The position numbers and the translations under genes were made by a program. A stretch of 45,128 nucleotides of DNA from Candidatus Bathyarchaeota archaeon (GTDB lineage: Archaea > Thermoproteota > Bathyarchaeia > Bathyarchaeales > Bathyarchaeaceae), in NCBI GenBank assembly GCA_020348865.1, contig CP070754.1:160780-205907 (forward strand). The letters are read 5' to 3'. Each line of letters opens with the position of its first letter. Position 1 is the first letter of the stretch. Positions 8,346-16,768 of the stretch are shown here, piece by piece. The notes under the pieces were generated by a model. The model was not told the DNA's origin and ran no database searches. It saw nothing but the letters and a program-made list of their open reading frames with translations.

Positions 8346-9941
8346 ATGCAGTTCAAGTTGAAGCCTGGAAAGAAACGCAACAAAGAGGAAGAAGATGAAG
8401 GTATAACCGAAGAAGCCTTAGTTGGGTACCTAGACATCGAAGGATGGACTGTTCCTGAAGGATATTTTGAAGTTGAGACATACTCCCTCAAACCTCCATT
8501 CTCCTACGCCGCTATAGTCCAAAACGAAGACACCGCAGAATATCTCTACATCGTCAACGAACTGATTTTGAAGAAGAAAGAGGTAGAAGCATACAACAGA
8601 ATGCGAAACATTCTGGAATACACGCTAAAAGCTCCTAAAGATGGGGAAAGCCTGGACCATTCTTTTCACGAACAGATACCAGAAATTATGGCAGTCTATC
8701 CGAAAGCTTTCAAAGGTATCCCACCTATTGAAACAAAAAAGATACTGTACTATCTAGAACGCGACATCATTGGCTACGGGAAAATCGATCCCTTGATGTT
8801 TGACCCGTATATCGAAGACATCAGCTGTAATGGTCCGAGGAAACCGATGTTCTTGTGGCATAGAAACTACGAGAACGTAAAAACCAACATTGTTTTCCAG
8901 GACGACGAGAAACTAAACAATTTTGTCATGAGAATTGTCCACAGAGCTGGAAAACATGTCAGCATCGCTTTCCCGATTGTAGATATCACCCTTCCAGGCA
9001 AGCATCGTCTAGCTGTGTCATTCGGAACGGAAATCACCCCTACTGGAACAAACTTCACCATAAGGAAATTTCGCAAAGACCCGTTCACCATAATTGACCT
9101 AATCGAAAACGAGACAATCGATGAAACCATAGCCGCATACTTGTGGCTACTGATGGAAACTAAAACACCTCTGATGATAATTGGCGCCACAGGGGCAGGC
9201 AAGACAACAGCTTTGAACGGAGTCGCATGCCTAATACGCCCCAACTACAAAATCATAACAGTAGAAGAAGTAGCAGAAATAAACCTACCACACGAAAACT
9301 GGAGTTCTACAATTTCACGTTCAGGATTCGGAGTCGAGAGAGAAGGAGAAATCCCGCTCTTCGACCTCGTCAAATCAGCTGTAAGACATCGTCCAGACAT
9401 CATAATTGTGGGCGAAGTGCGAGGAGCAGAAGCCTATGTTCTCTTCCAAGCGCTCGCCACAGGGCATGGCGGAGTCTGCACAATGCACGCTGAAGACGTG
9501 AACGCAGCAGTCCAAAGGCTTACTCAACCACCAATGAACATTCCAGCCTCGATTATTCCATTGATGAGATGCGCAATTATGGTGAAACACGTCAGAAAAC
9601 CGCTTTTCATGAAGTCTGGAAAGAGATTGTCAAGCAGAAAATTCACCAGAATCTCTGAAATAAAGGGCGTAGATGCAATACAAGACGTTTCGACTTGGGA
9701 CCCCTCTTCAGACACGTTTCGAAACAAACTTTCCAATAGCTTCCTCCTTAAGAAAATAGCAAAGGATCTGGACTTATCCATCAAAGAACTCATGCAAGAG
9801 TTGGAGCACCGAAAAAGAGTGTTGCTAGAGATGACGGAACATCACATAAGGAGCTTCCGTGAAGTTAACAACACTCTAAGCAAATATCACCAGAACCCCC
9901 GTTTCCTTTTCGAAGAGATCTCTAAGGCAGAAAACTGGTGA
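8346..9941 (+). CDS. Type II/IV secretion system ATPase (ArlI/TadA/PilB-like)
   Basis: This 531-residue protein powers assembly of a type IV filament. Residues 1-270 form the N-terminal domain. Walker A (GATGAGKT) lies at about 280-287, Walker B region and arginine-rich segment (RPDIIIVGEVRGAEA) at about 348-362, and the His box (ATGHGGVCTMHAE) at about 370-382. These are hallmarks of the GspE/ArlI superfamily of hexameric ATPases. The length matches archaeal family members. It starts 6 nt after the preceding gene and is followed by the TadC/ArlJ-like platform gene only 6 nt downstream, so the two are co-transcribed and should form the cytoplasmic motor. ArlH and other archaellum stator genes are not in the window, so an adhesive pilus is more likely than an archaellum. 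Confidence 0.92.
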   Translation: MQFKLKPGKKRNKEEEDEGITEEALVGYLDIEGWTVPEGYFEVETYSLKPPFSYAAIVQNEDTAEYLYIVNELILKKKEVEAYNRMRNILEYTLKAPKDGESLDHSFHEQIPEIMAVYPKAFKGIPPIETKKILYYLERDIIGYGKIDPLMFDPYIEDISCNGPRKPMFLWHRNYENVKTNIVFQDDEKLNNFVMRIVHRAGKHVSIAFPIVDITLPGKHRLAVSFGTEITPTGTNFTIRKFRKDPFTIIDLIENETIDETIAAYLWLLMETKTPLMIIGATGAGKTTALNGVACLIRPNYKIITVEEVAEINLPHENWSSTISRSGFGVEREGEIPLFDLVKSAVRHRPDIIIVGEVRGAEAYVLFQALATGHGGVCTMHAEDVNAAVQRLTQPPMNIPASIIPLMRCAIMVKHVRKPLFMKSGKRLSSRKFTRISEIKGVDAIQDVSTWDPSSDTFRNKLSNSFLLKKIAKDLDLSIKELMQELEHRKRVLLEMTEHHIRSFREVNNTLSKYHQNPRFLFEEISKAENW

Positions 9942-9947
9942 GCCGTT

Positions 9948-11447
9948 TTGTCTGCATCCTCCAAAATGCGAGAAGTAATGAATCGAGTATTCAGCCTCTT
10001 GACTACAGATGAATCTCGGCAAATCGACCTGGAACTTCCATTCACGATATTAATGTTCGCCTTGATGACTGCCAGCGGAATTACGCTCTATGAAGGCTGG
10101 AAGAAACTGTGTTCTGTCAACCTTCTTCCTAGGACGAAAAAAGAAGCAAAAGAAATAGTTAGACGAGTTGAAGTCTTGGCACGAGACCCACTGACAGTAA
10201 TGTACAGGAAAGCTGAAGAAACCAAGTCTAAAAATTATCGCGAGTTTCTGGTAGGCTATGTTTCAGCAATGAAGAGCGGAGGAAACGTATTGTCCTTCTT
10301 GAGAAGCAAGTTGAGTTCCATTCTTGCGATACGAAGTGCTGCTGCCAAGCAATCGGTTGAAACCTTGGCTACCCTTGTGGAGGTTTACACAGTCATGTTG
10401 GTTGTAACCTTATGCTGTTACATACTCTTCGTAGTGATGTTTTCCAGCGGAATACTAGGCGCCATGGGGGTCTCAACATCAATTGAGGCGTCTCCAATCA
10501 CGTATTTTCTATTCATGTTCTTGACATCTCTAATGTCAGTTGCATTGATGATGATTGCTCACCTCACACGAAAGAGTAATCTAATCGCTCTCAAGAAACC
10601 GTATGTAAGAGCCATGTTTCCACTTGTAGGTATGTTGATTTTCTTCGTTTTAATAATTTTCTTGCCCCAGCTTCAGTTCGTAGTTGATTTGCTTGGGATG
10701 CCACTCTTAGCTTTGATTTGCCTGTTGCTCATATCTATCCCACCAATATTCAGCTATCGAAAAATCGCTAAAAAGAATTTCGCAGCTGAGGATGCGATGC
10801 CAAGCTTTCTGCGCGATGTGACTGAAGCTCGTAAAACAGGGCTTTCACCTGAGACGTGTATCATACAAGCATCCAAAAGAAGAGAGTACGGAAGTTTTTC
10901 TGAAGTCTTGGGGCTAATTAGAAATCAGATTGAGTGGGGGGTGCCTCTCAGAAGCATCTTCAGAAACATTGGGGAACGCCTGAAAAGTTGGCCCGTTCTT
11001 GTGAACTTCTTTGTCCTTATTGAAAGCATAGAAGTGGGGGGTGGCTCGGCTAATGCCCTTGGAATTCTGACCGAATACAGCGAGAAAAGCAGAGACATAG
11101 AAAAGACGAAGCGCAACATGCTTAAACCCTACATTCTGTTATCCTTCATCTGGAGCGTTCTGTTGTCTTTTACCATGACGACGTTAACTATTATTATGAA
11201 CGCCCTCAACCAGATTTCAGTCGTAGGTGTGACTCAAGGAATCGTCACTTCATTACAGCCAACAATAGGACTCTTCTCTGCAGGGGTCATCTTTCAATGT
11301 TGGCTATCCGGATTCTTCATGGGCAAAGTCAGTGACGGATCATTTGCAGCAGGCTTCAAATATTCAGCTATGCTCGCAGTCGCAGCCTACCTGTCACTTC
11401 TGGTGTCCCAAAGTCTCCTGGGAAACATGTTCAATCTGATACCTTAG
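9948..11447 (+). CDS. Type II secretion F-domain platform protein (TadC/ArlJ-like)
   Basis: The 499-residue integral membrane protein is the expected partner of the upstream ATPase. It has a hydrophobic segment near residues 28-47, clusters of membrane helices at about 145-270 and 395-490, and two cytoplasmic F-type domains rich in charged helices (about 60-140 and 275-390). The motif TGLSPETCIIQASKR followed by EWGVPLRSIFRNIGER is typical of T2SSF domains. The start is a TTG at 9948; an ATG 6 codons in is an alternative. It anchors the growing filament base in the membrane and transmits the motion of the ATPase. It is followed after 11 nt by a secreted protein gene. Confidence 0.88.
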   Translation: MSASSKMREVMNRVFSLLTTDESRQIDLELPFTILMFALMTASGITLYEGWKKLCSVNLLPRTKKEAKEIVRRVEVLARDPLTVMYRKAEETKSKNYREFLVGYVSAMKSGGNVLSFLRSKLSSILAIRSAAAKQSVETLATLVEVYTVMLVVTLCCYILFVVMFSSGILGAMGVSTSIEASPITYFLFMFLTSLMSVALMMIAHLTRKSNLIALKKPYVRAMFPLVGMLIFFVLIIFLPQLQFVVDLLGMPLLALICLLLISIPPIFSYRKIAKKNFAAEDAMPSFLRDVTEARKTGLSPETCIIQASKRREYGSFSEVLGLIRNQIEWGVPLRSIFRNIGERLKSWPVLVNFFVLIESIEVGGGSANALGILTEYSEKSRDIEKTKRNMLKPYILLSFIWSVLLSFTMTTLTIIMNALNQISVVGVTQGIVTSLQPTIGLFSAGVIFQCWLSGFFMGKVSDGSFAAGFKYSAMLAVAAYLSLLVSQSLLGNMFNLIP

Positions 11448-11458
11448 GTGATTTAACG

Positions 11459-12535
11459 ATGCCAGCTTCTTCCATTGACACATTTCTTGCTTGTTCAGTT
11501 ATGATTGCCCTGGTGTTATCAGCGATTGTGGGCACAACTGGCATTTTGCATCCTTACTTGAGCGGTCTTACATACGAAAACCATGTTGAAAGACACAACC
11601 AGCTTGCCAAATACTTGCTTCTAACCACTGGCGAACCACCAGAATGGGGACACCTGTCGGAAGCTGTTCCGTACAGTTTTGGCTTAGCATCAGCGAACTC
11701 TTTTCATCCTTACGAACTAGATATTGACAAAGTCTCACGCCTGAACAACGAAAGCGTTTATTCCATTACATACCCTCAACTTCTAGAGTCTTTTGGTGCT
11801 AGGGATGTCGCCCTAAAAATTGAAATCGGAACCATATTCGATTTTTCCGTAGAGCTAACTTCGACTTCTGGAGGGGACAATGAAACAACGTACAATTTTG
11901 AGTTTATGACGGAAAAATCGGGACTTCCAGTTTCAGCTCAGTTACGAGGCTACGTCATCGTCAAAGACCACGTTCAAAGTATGATTTCATCCACTTCGTC
12001 CACGGGGAATGGTTCCGCAAACGTAACGATTCCGAACTCAACAAATGGGACGACTCTGCTCGTAGCCTTCGCAGAAACAAAGCCGCAGATAATGGCTTTC
12101 AACGTTTACTCTTTTGGTCATAACTCGTCAACTCCAAAACCTAACGGAACATTCATGAGGCTAAGTCCATTGGATTTTGTGCTGAACGCTTCATTCTCAT
12201 ATTCAGACGAAGAAATCCTGAGAGCATATGTCTTCACATACAACTACTACTTCAACTTGACAAAGATTTCCGGAGATAATCAGACAGCCGAATATAGTCT
12301 CCCTCGCTTGCTGGATTCCAGCCCAATGATACTCGTGCTTACAGGATTCAACGGAACATTTTCCTTTGCCGAATGGGTGTCATATCCGCAACTGCCATTG
12401 GAAATAGGTGCAGATCTCAGCAAATCCAACGTAGTCTCGTTCACCTACATCGTGACCATAAACTACGCGTTCTACGATTTCACAATAAAATGCGGAGGGG
12501 TGACTTTTGATTACGTCCAACAAAGGACAGATTAA
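11459..12535 (+). CDS. Membrane-anchored secreted protein of the filament locus
   Basis: The 358-residue protein has one N-terminal helix (SVMIALVLSAIVGTTGI) without the usual KKG cleavage site, then an all-extracytoplasmic domain rich in beta strands and N-x-S/T sequons. A good Shine-Dalgarno (AGGTGAT) precedes the ATG. Its N-terminus resembles that of the smaller gene at 7887. The pattern fits a minor pilin-like or pseudopilin-like component that may not be processed by the peptidase. The gene overlaps the next one by 29 nt, which points to translational coupling. No named family is recognised. Confidence 0.65.
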   Translation: MPASSIDTFLACSVMIALVLSAIVGTTGILHPYLSGLTYENHVERHNQLAKYLLLTTGEPPEWGHLSEAVPYSFGLASANSFHPYELDIDKVSRLNNESVYSITYPQLLESFGARDVALKIEIGTIFDFSVELTSTSGGDNETTYNFEFMTEKSGLPVSAQLRGYVIVKDHVQSMISSTSSTGNGSANVTIPNSTNGTTLLVAFAETKPQIMAFNVYSFGHNSSTPKPNGTFMRLSPLDFVLNASFSYSDEEILRAYVFTYNYYFNLTKISGDNQTAEYSLPRLLDSSPMILVLTGFNGTFSFAEWVSYPQLPLEIGADLSKSNVVSFTYIVTINYAFYDFTIKCGGVTFDYVQQRTD

Positions 12536-12929
12536 GACTTTGGAAGCTTTCCTGGCAGTCATAATCATATTTTCAGCGCTAATCCTCTCCACTACGTTTT
12601 CTACCCAAGAAAGCCACAACAATCAAAAATCGCTGGCAACTTCAGGAATGCAGGTCTTAGTTGAGCTTGACGTCAATGGCACTCTAGGAAAACTAATCAA
12701 CCAACGGAACTCTACTGCCATAATAGAGTCTCTAACAATTCTATTGCCCACAGGCGTCTCGTACAACCTTACAGTCTATAATGACCAAGGAAACCCGATG
12801 AGCAACTTAGCCATCTCTAATGGCAACCTCGCTGGCCGCAAGGTTGAATCCATTCAGTATCTCTGCGCTAGCCAAAGTTTGGAGCCTCAACATTACCTGC
12901 TTCAGCTACAATTAGCAATGGCTGGGTGA
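12507..12929 (+). CDS. Minor pilin-like protein
   Basis: The 140-residue protein begins MITSNKG and continues QIKTLEAFLAVIIIFSALI. The NKG before the hydrophobic helix, with Glu near position +6 of the mature chain, closely follows the type IV pilin pattern, so cleavage after Gly7 is likely. The start is a TTG behind a strong GGAGGGGTGA Shine-Dalgarno located inside the preceding gene. The head domain is short. It overlaps the next gene by 4 nt (GTGA). It is probably a minor pilin or priming subunit. Confidence 0.7.
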   Translation: MITSNKGQIKTLEAFLAVIIIFSALILSTTFSTQESHNNQKSLATSGMQVLVELDVNGTLGKLINQRNSTAIIESLTILLPTGVSYNLTVYNDQGNPMSNLAISNGNLAGRKVESIQYLCASQSLEPQHYLLQLQLAMAG

Positions 12930-13690
12930 GAAAAGTGACCAAAGGAAACAGCTCAGGACAAATTCTCATAGTCGCTGTTCTCATAATAGCATTGCTTATA
13001 ATATCAACCCAACTCTACGTTTACGAGTTCGGGGGAACAATTGGCGAAGCAAACCCAAATTCCTTCGCGAACTCCATTTTCGCGGTCAGATTGAACACCC
13101 AACACGTCGTGATCGGATCACTTGCGAACATTTCAAGAGGCGGATCAAACCAAACTCTATCCGACAACCTGCAAGAATGGGCCTCATTCGTTGGAAGGCA
13201 ATACCAACATGGAAAACTCATCCTGAATTTCACAACCAGAGAGACCACACCTTATTCATCTGGCATATGGATTTCTTGGGGGACGAATGGACTTGCAGTT
13301 TCAGGAGCCTATGTAAACTTCACCCTTCGATTATCAGACCGAGGTCCAAACGTTAACACAACGCACGCAGTAAACATAACCACCGCCATTCGGATTAATG
13401 GCACATACAAAGCCCTGCAAGGTAATGACGTACAGGTCAACGTAACATGCAATCTTTTAAACGAAGCAAAACCCGCTCTCGTGGAAAACACCACTTTATA
13501 CTACAAGAACGAGACAGACTGGTTACCTGTGAATCCCCAGAACAACTACACAATCATGAACTACGGTAACGGGACGTATTTTATGTCCTTTGTGGCAAAC
13601 ATTCCTTCCAGTAATGTAGAGGTGTCCATGCACGCTTATGATTATAGGGGGATATACGTCCAAACTAGTGTTACATGTACTGAAATCTAA
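12926..13690 (+). CDS. Pilin-like secreted protein with sequon-rich head
   Basis: The 254-residue product has a basic N-terminus, then SSG and QILIVAVLIIALLIISTQL, which looks like a pilin assembly helix with an unusual leader. The remaining part is beta-rich with many N-x-S/T sequons (for example NISRG, NQTLS, NFTTR), consistent with a glycosylated exposed domain. The GTG start overlaps the preceding stop in a 4-nt GTGA, so the two are translationally coupled. It closes the ATPase-containing operon, and the next gene is on the other strand. It is probably a minor pilin. Confidence 0.65.
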   Translation: MRKVTKGNSSGQILIVAVLIIALLIISTQLYVYEFGGTIGEANPNSFANSIFAVRLNTQHVVIGSLANISRGGSNQTLSDNLQEWASFVGRQYQHGKLILNFTTRETTPYSSGIWISWGTNGLAVSGAYVNFTLRLSDRGPNVNTTHAVNITTAIRINGTYKALQGNDVQVNVTCNLLNEAKPALVENTTLYYKNETDWLPVNPQNNYTIMNYGNGTYFMSFVANIPSSNVEVSMHAYDYRGIYVQTSVTCTEI

Positions 13691-13849
13691 ACCTAGGCGT
13701 TCTTTTCATATCCTCTGCATTTCCCCGTAGCAATGTACATCTACAATAAATCTCGATTTTGATCTAGCATGAGTTGCCTAGGTAGCTGGAAGAAAGAGAG
13801 AGGGGACTCGGTAACCAAGCGCCCTTCCAGGTTGTGTTACTTGTCGCTC

Positions 13850-14374
13850 CTACTTGTTCAAGTTCCGGACGAGACGATGACTGTTTGCTGCAAGCACGTC
13901 AGGGTTGAATTCAGTGTGAAGCAACAGGTAATAGTCAAAAACCTTCTTCATTCGTCTGGGAGCGAGGTCGCTGGTGAATATCTTGTACATTCTTATAAGT
14001 TGAGGTTGAATACGCAGAATATCTGTCAGTGTCAACAAACCAAGAAGTTTTCCATTTTTGACTATTGGAAGTTTCTTAATCTTTTTGCTGAACATGACTT
14101 TGGCTGCTTCCTCAATCTCCATGTTGGGTGCAGCAGATATGATGGGGCTTGTCATTATTTCCGCAACTTCTTCCTTCAGATTCTTCGGTGACTCAGCTAA
14201 GACCCTCTTCAAGAGGTCTCTCTCTGTGACTATTCCCACAGGCTTTCCATCATCTACTACAATCAAACATCCTATCTCTTTCTCGTTCATCAACTTAGCA
14301 GCGTCTTTCACCGTTGTATCTGTTTTAGTTGTAATAACCTTGTCAACCATGATTTCATTAACTTCAAGCGACAT
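13850..14374 (-). CDS. Two-CBS-domain protein
   Basis: The 174-residue protein (start at the ATG that gives MSLEVNEIM) contains a tandem pair of CBS motifs: residues about 5-60 (TTVKDAAKLMNEKEIGCLIV, then GKPVGIVTERDLLKRV) and about 70-125 (EEAAKVMFSKKIKKLPIV, then GKLLGLLTLTDILR). A C-terminal helical stretch follows. CBS pairs bind adenosyl ligands such as AMP, ATP or SAM and act as energy sensors. The frame is open further upstream, but a TATA box at 14406-14416 lies 32 nt before this ATG, giving a nearly leaderless message. The gene sits inside the filament locus on the opposite strand, and its promoter shares a 24-nt element with the pilin promoter, so a regulatory link to the filament is plausible. 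Confidence 0.85.
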   Translation of the reverse strand: MSLEVNEIMVDKVITTKTDTTVKDAAKLMNEKEIGCLIVVDDGKPVGIVTERDLLKRVLAESPKNLKEEVAEIMTSPIISAAPNMEIEEAAKVMFSKKIKKLPIVKNGKLLGLLTLTDILRIQPQLIRMYKIFTSDLAPRRMKKVFDYYLLLHTEFNPDVLAANSHRLVRNLNK

Positions 14375-14698
14375 GACGATTACCGAACCAATCTTGTATG
14401 TAGATGTGATATATGTGTTATGAACCGTCGATTCAGATTTGAAGTTGAGGTGCATGAATAATTCGAAATAAGCCGTGTATGTACATTTGTTCACGACATA
14501 ATATCTGAGATTCCGACCATTCCCACAAAGTTCTCGAGAGTAAACGATACGAGTCAACGCGACCAGTCGATAAGGCTGCCCGTGCCATGGTTTGATCGGA
14601 ATCCTGAATCAATCCGTTTACAGCTAATACATAGCTAGGATTCATATATGTTAAATAATGTAGCCCACGAAAATGGTTAGTAAAAGGTGAAGTAAGTC
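14375..14698. other. Divergent promoter region between CBS gene and second pilin
   Basis: These 324 nt hold no gene that I can support. The left end carries the CBS-gene promoter (14402-14425, minus strand). The right end has an AT-rich TATA candidate at about 14643-14657 and a GGTGA Shine-Dalgarno at about 14686-14690 for the TTG start of the pilin at 14699. Confidence 0.5.
14402..14425 (-). promoter_or_regulatory. CBS-gene promoter, element shared with the pilin promoter
   Basis: Read on the minus strand this 24-nt stretch begins GTTCATAACACATATATC and differs from 6073-6096 at one position only. Its TATA core lies about 32 nt before the ATG. A CTGAATC heptamer is placed 4 nt upstream, as in the pilin copy. 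Confidence 0.6.
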
Positions 14699-15130
14699 TT
14701 GCTCAAAATTCTGAAGTCAAGAAGAGGAATATCGCCAATCCTCGCCACACTTCTGCTAATAGTCATTGCCGTCGCAGCAATAATAATCACATATGCTTGG
14801 GTCATAACCTTCACTGGAAGCACAACAGAACAAGCAGGAGTGTTTCTGCGCAAAGATGCTGTATACTGGCAATCCGGCAACATTACTGTTTACGTAAGAA
14901 ACACTGGAATATCTGACGGGGAGATTAGTGCAGTGTACGTTGGCATATCGGCCGGAAATCTGGAAGAGCAAACAGCAACATATGATCCGCCAACGCAGAT
15001 CGTAGAAAAAGAAGGAGCCTCAACGCTGAAAGTTTACATTACCTACGCGTGGATAACCAAAAACACATACCACTTCAGAATCGCCCCGAAAGTTGGAGAA
15101 TCTCTCTATTTCGAAGAGACTGCACCATAG
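14699..15130 (+). CDS. Archaeal type IV pilin (DUF1628-like N-terminus)
   Basis: The 143-residue protein starts MLKILKSRRG and continues ISPILATLLLIVIAVAAIII, a textbook archaeal pilin signal: cleavage after Gly10 and a proline at position +3 of the mature helix. A compact beta-rich head domain follows (NITVYVRNTGISDGEISAVY). The start is a TTG behind a GGTGA Shine-Dalgarno at suitable spacing. The gene is followed about 100 nt later by the prepilin peptidase. Because the signal is canonical and the head small, it is a good candidate for a filament subunit alongside the pilin at 6144. Confidence 0.82.
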   Translation: MLKILKSRRGISPILATLLLIVIAVAAIIITYAWVITFTGSTTEQAGVFLRKDAVYWQSGNITVYVRNTGISDGEISAVYVGISAGNLEEQTATYDPPTQIVEKEGASTLKVYITYAWITKNTYHFRIAPKVGESLYFEETAP

Positions 15131-15232
15131 CAGGACAAATCCCTGCCAAAACCTCAGAAGCCTAAAATATCGCCAAAAGCTGCTAGCTTCTTGTTCCCAA
15201 CCGTTCTAAAAACGATGACGGGAGGATTCAAT

Positions 15233-16036
15233 GTGAACGTGGCATTTGACAGTGCTCGAGTGGGCTTGAGCCTAGCGTTTCTGATATATGCTTCTTGGAG
15301 CGATTTCAAAAGTCGCGAAGTGAGCAACAAGGTGTGGGCAGTTCTTGCACCAATAGCCTTAGTATTGACTACCCTCCAACTCCTCATGTCTTTCGACCCA
15401 CAATTTCTGCAAACCTACATTCTATCCTTCACAATAACTTCAATCATATCTATAGCTCTGTTTTACGCTGGAGCTTTTGGAGGAGCAGACGCCAAAGCAC
15501 TGATTTGCCTATCCCTAGCCTTGCCTTCCCACCCAAACAGCCTTCTCCAACAATCATTAGGTTTCGGCTACTCGTTCTTTCCAATCACCGTATTCTCCAA
15601 CGCTGTTCTCTTGGCAGCATCGAGTGCGCTCTACGCTCTTACCCGTAATTGGCTTTGGAAACAAAAAACCGGGAGAAGACTCTTCGAGGGATTCGAAGAA
15701 GAATCTGCAGGTCGAAAGATTCTGGCACTTCTCTGTGGCTACAAGGTGAACATCGCAAAACTCGAAGAGGTTGGTCACCTATATCCCCTTGAAGACGTTC
15801 ACACGCCTGAAACTGGAGGGGTCAAAAGAGAATTGCTCATATTCCCGAAGGATGAGGATAGACAGCCAATTGTTGACCGGGTATTGAACGCCAAGCGTGA
15901 AGGACAGCTACAGGACGACGTGTGGATAACACCGGGTTTACCCATGCTCATTTTCATCACAGTAGGATTAGTAATCGCCCTCATCTTTGGAGACATAATA
16001 TGGAGCGTCCTCCGTCTGGTCACGGCAACACCGTAG
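15233..16036 (+). CDS. pibD: Prepilin/preflagellin peptidase (PibD/ArlK-like)
   Basis: This membrane aspartic peptidase (A24 family) removes class III signal peptides from pilins. The first catalytic Asp lies in YASWSDFKSREVSN (Asp near residue 24) and the second in GAFGGADAKAL (near residue 87), which is the GxGD-type site. Hydrophobic segments flank both, and a C-terminal helix closes the protein. The frame is open to a TTG at 15191, but I prefer the GTG at 15233, which has GGGAGG 7 nt upstream and brings the first helix close to the N-terminus as in the family. A soluble insert of about 110 residues before the last helix is longer than in small PibD proteins. Its substrates should be the pilins of the same locus. 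Confidence 0.85.
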   Translation: MNVAFDSARVGLSLAFLIYASWSDFKSREVSNKVWAVLAPIALVLTTLQLLMSFDPQFLQTYILSFTITSIISIALFYAGAFGGADAKALICLSLALPSHPNSLLQQSLGFGYSFFPITVFSNAVLLAASSALYALTRNWLWKQKTGRRLFEGFEEESAGRKILALLCGYKVNIAKLEEVGHLYPLEDVHTPETGGVKRELLIFPKDEDRQPIVDRVLNAKREGQLQDDVWITPGLPMLIFITVGLVIALIFGDIIWSVLRLVTATP

Positions 16037-16181
16037 CCGGTTCCTTTTGACGAACAGAAAAGAGCTGAAACGCTTGCTATGAACTTAAATAGACGTCATT
16101 TCTTAGAGAATATTGAGCAGCCACAAACGAGACAACATCAACCATACACACTGAAACACATGATGAAAGGTCTTAATTAGG

Positions 16182-16523
16182 ATGCAGATCGACAAGAAAC
16201 GATTCGAGAAGATGTTTCCTCAATTGGCCAAGGAGCTGAACACTGGTGAATCAAGAATACCAATCAACTCGATTCGATCAGACATCCAAGCCGGAGAAAA
16301 AGCGCGTACAAGCAAGTTTGTCAATTACACACCCGACATAATCGACTTTTTACGCCGATGCGACAACAAAAAACAAGCAAAAGAAATAATCAACTACATG
16401 GAGAAGAGAGGAGAAATCAGTCGCCAACATGCTCAAAGGATCAGAAAACAACTTAAAGATAAAGGTGTAAGAAGCTTCGGCCCAAAGAAAGAAGAAGACT
16501 ACTATCTCAAAAGGATGCTCTGA
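16182..16523 (+). CDS. DUF2095-like conserved archaeal protein
   Basis: The 113-residue protein is soluble, highly charged and mostly helical. Stretches such as FEKMFPQLAKEL, DIIDFLRRCDNKKQAKEII, and KGVRSFGPKKEEDYY match what I remember of the archaeal DUF2095 family. Its function is unknown. It has a TATA-like ACTTAAATAG at about 16083-16092 upstream and lies alone between the filament locus and the large membrane protein. The family name is from memory and has not been checked by search. Confidence 0.65.
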   Translation: MQIDKKRFEKMFPQLAKELNTGESRIPINSIRSDIQAGEKARTSKFVNYTPDIIDFLRRCDNKKQAKEIINYMEKRGEISRQHAQRIRKQLKDKGVRSFGPKKEEDYYLKRML

Positions 16524-16768
16524 ACCGTTCAGTTCACACATGTATCCTGCAACGCTTTTTCACAAACTTTCGTCTACGAATTCTGAGTTCATTCTAAAAA
16601 CGTAGCTTTCGTACCAGTAGCTGATTCTGGCTAGTTCCTAGAAAGTAAATCGATGTGCAGAGTCAAAGATGAGATTCTGAGCGCTTCCAACAAAGTAAAT
16701 AAAGGTGATCAATAATAAGTAGGCAAAGCCAGAATCAAAAACGCTCAGCGAATAGTTCGGGGTCCAAT

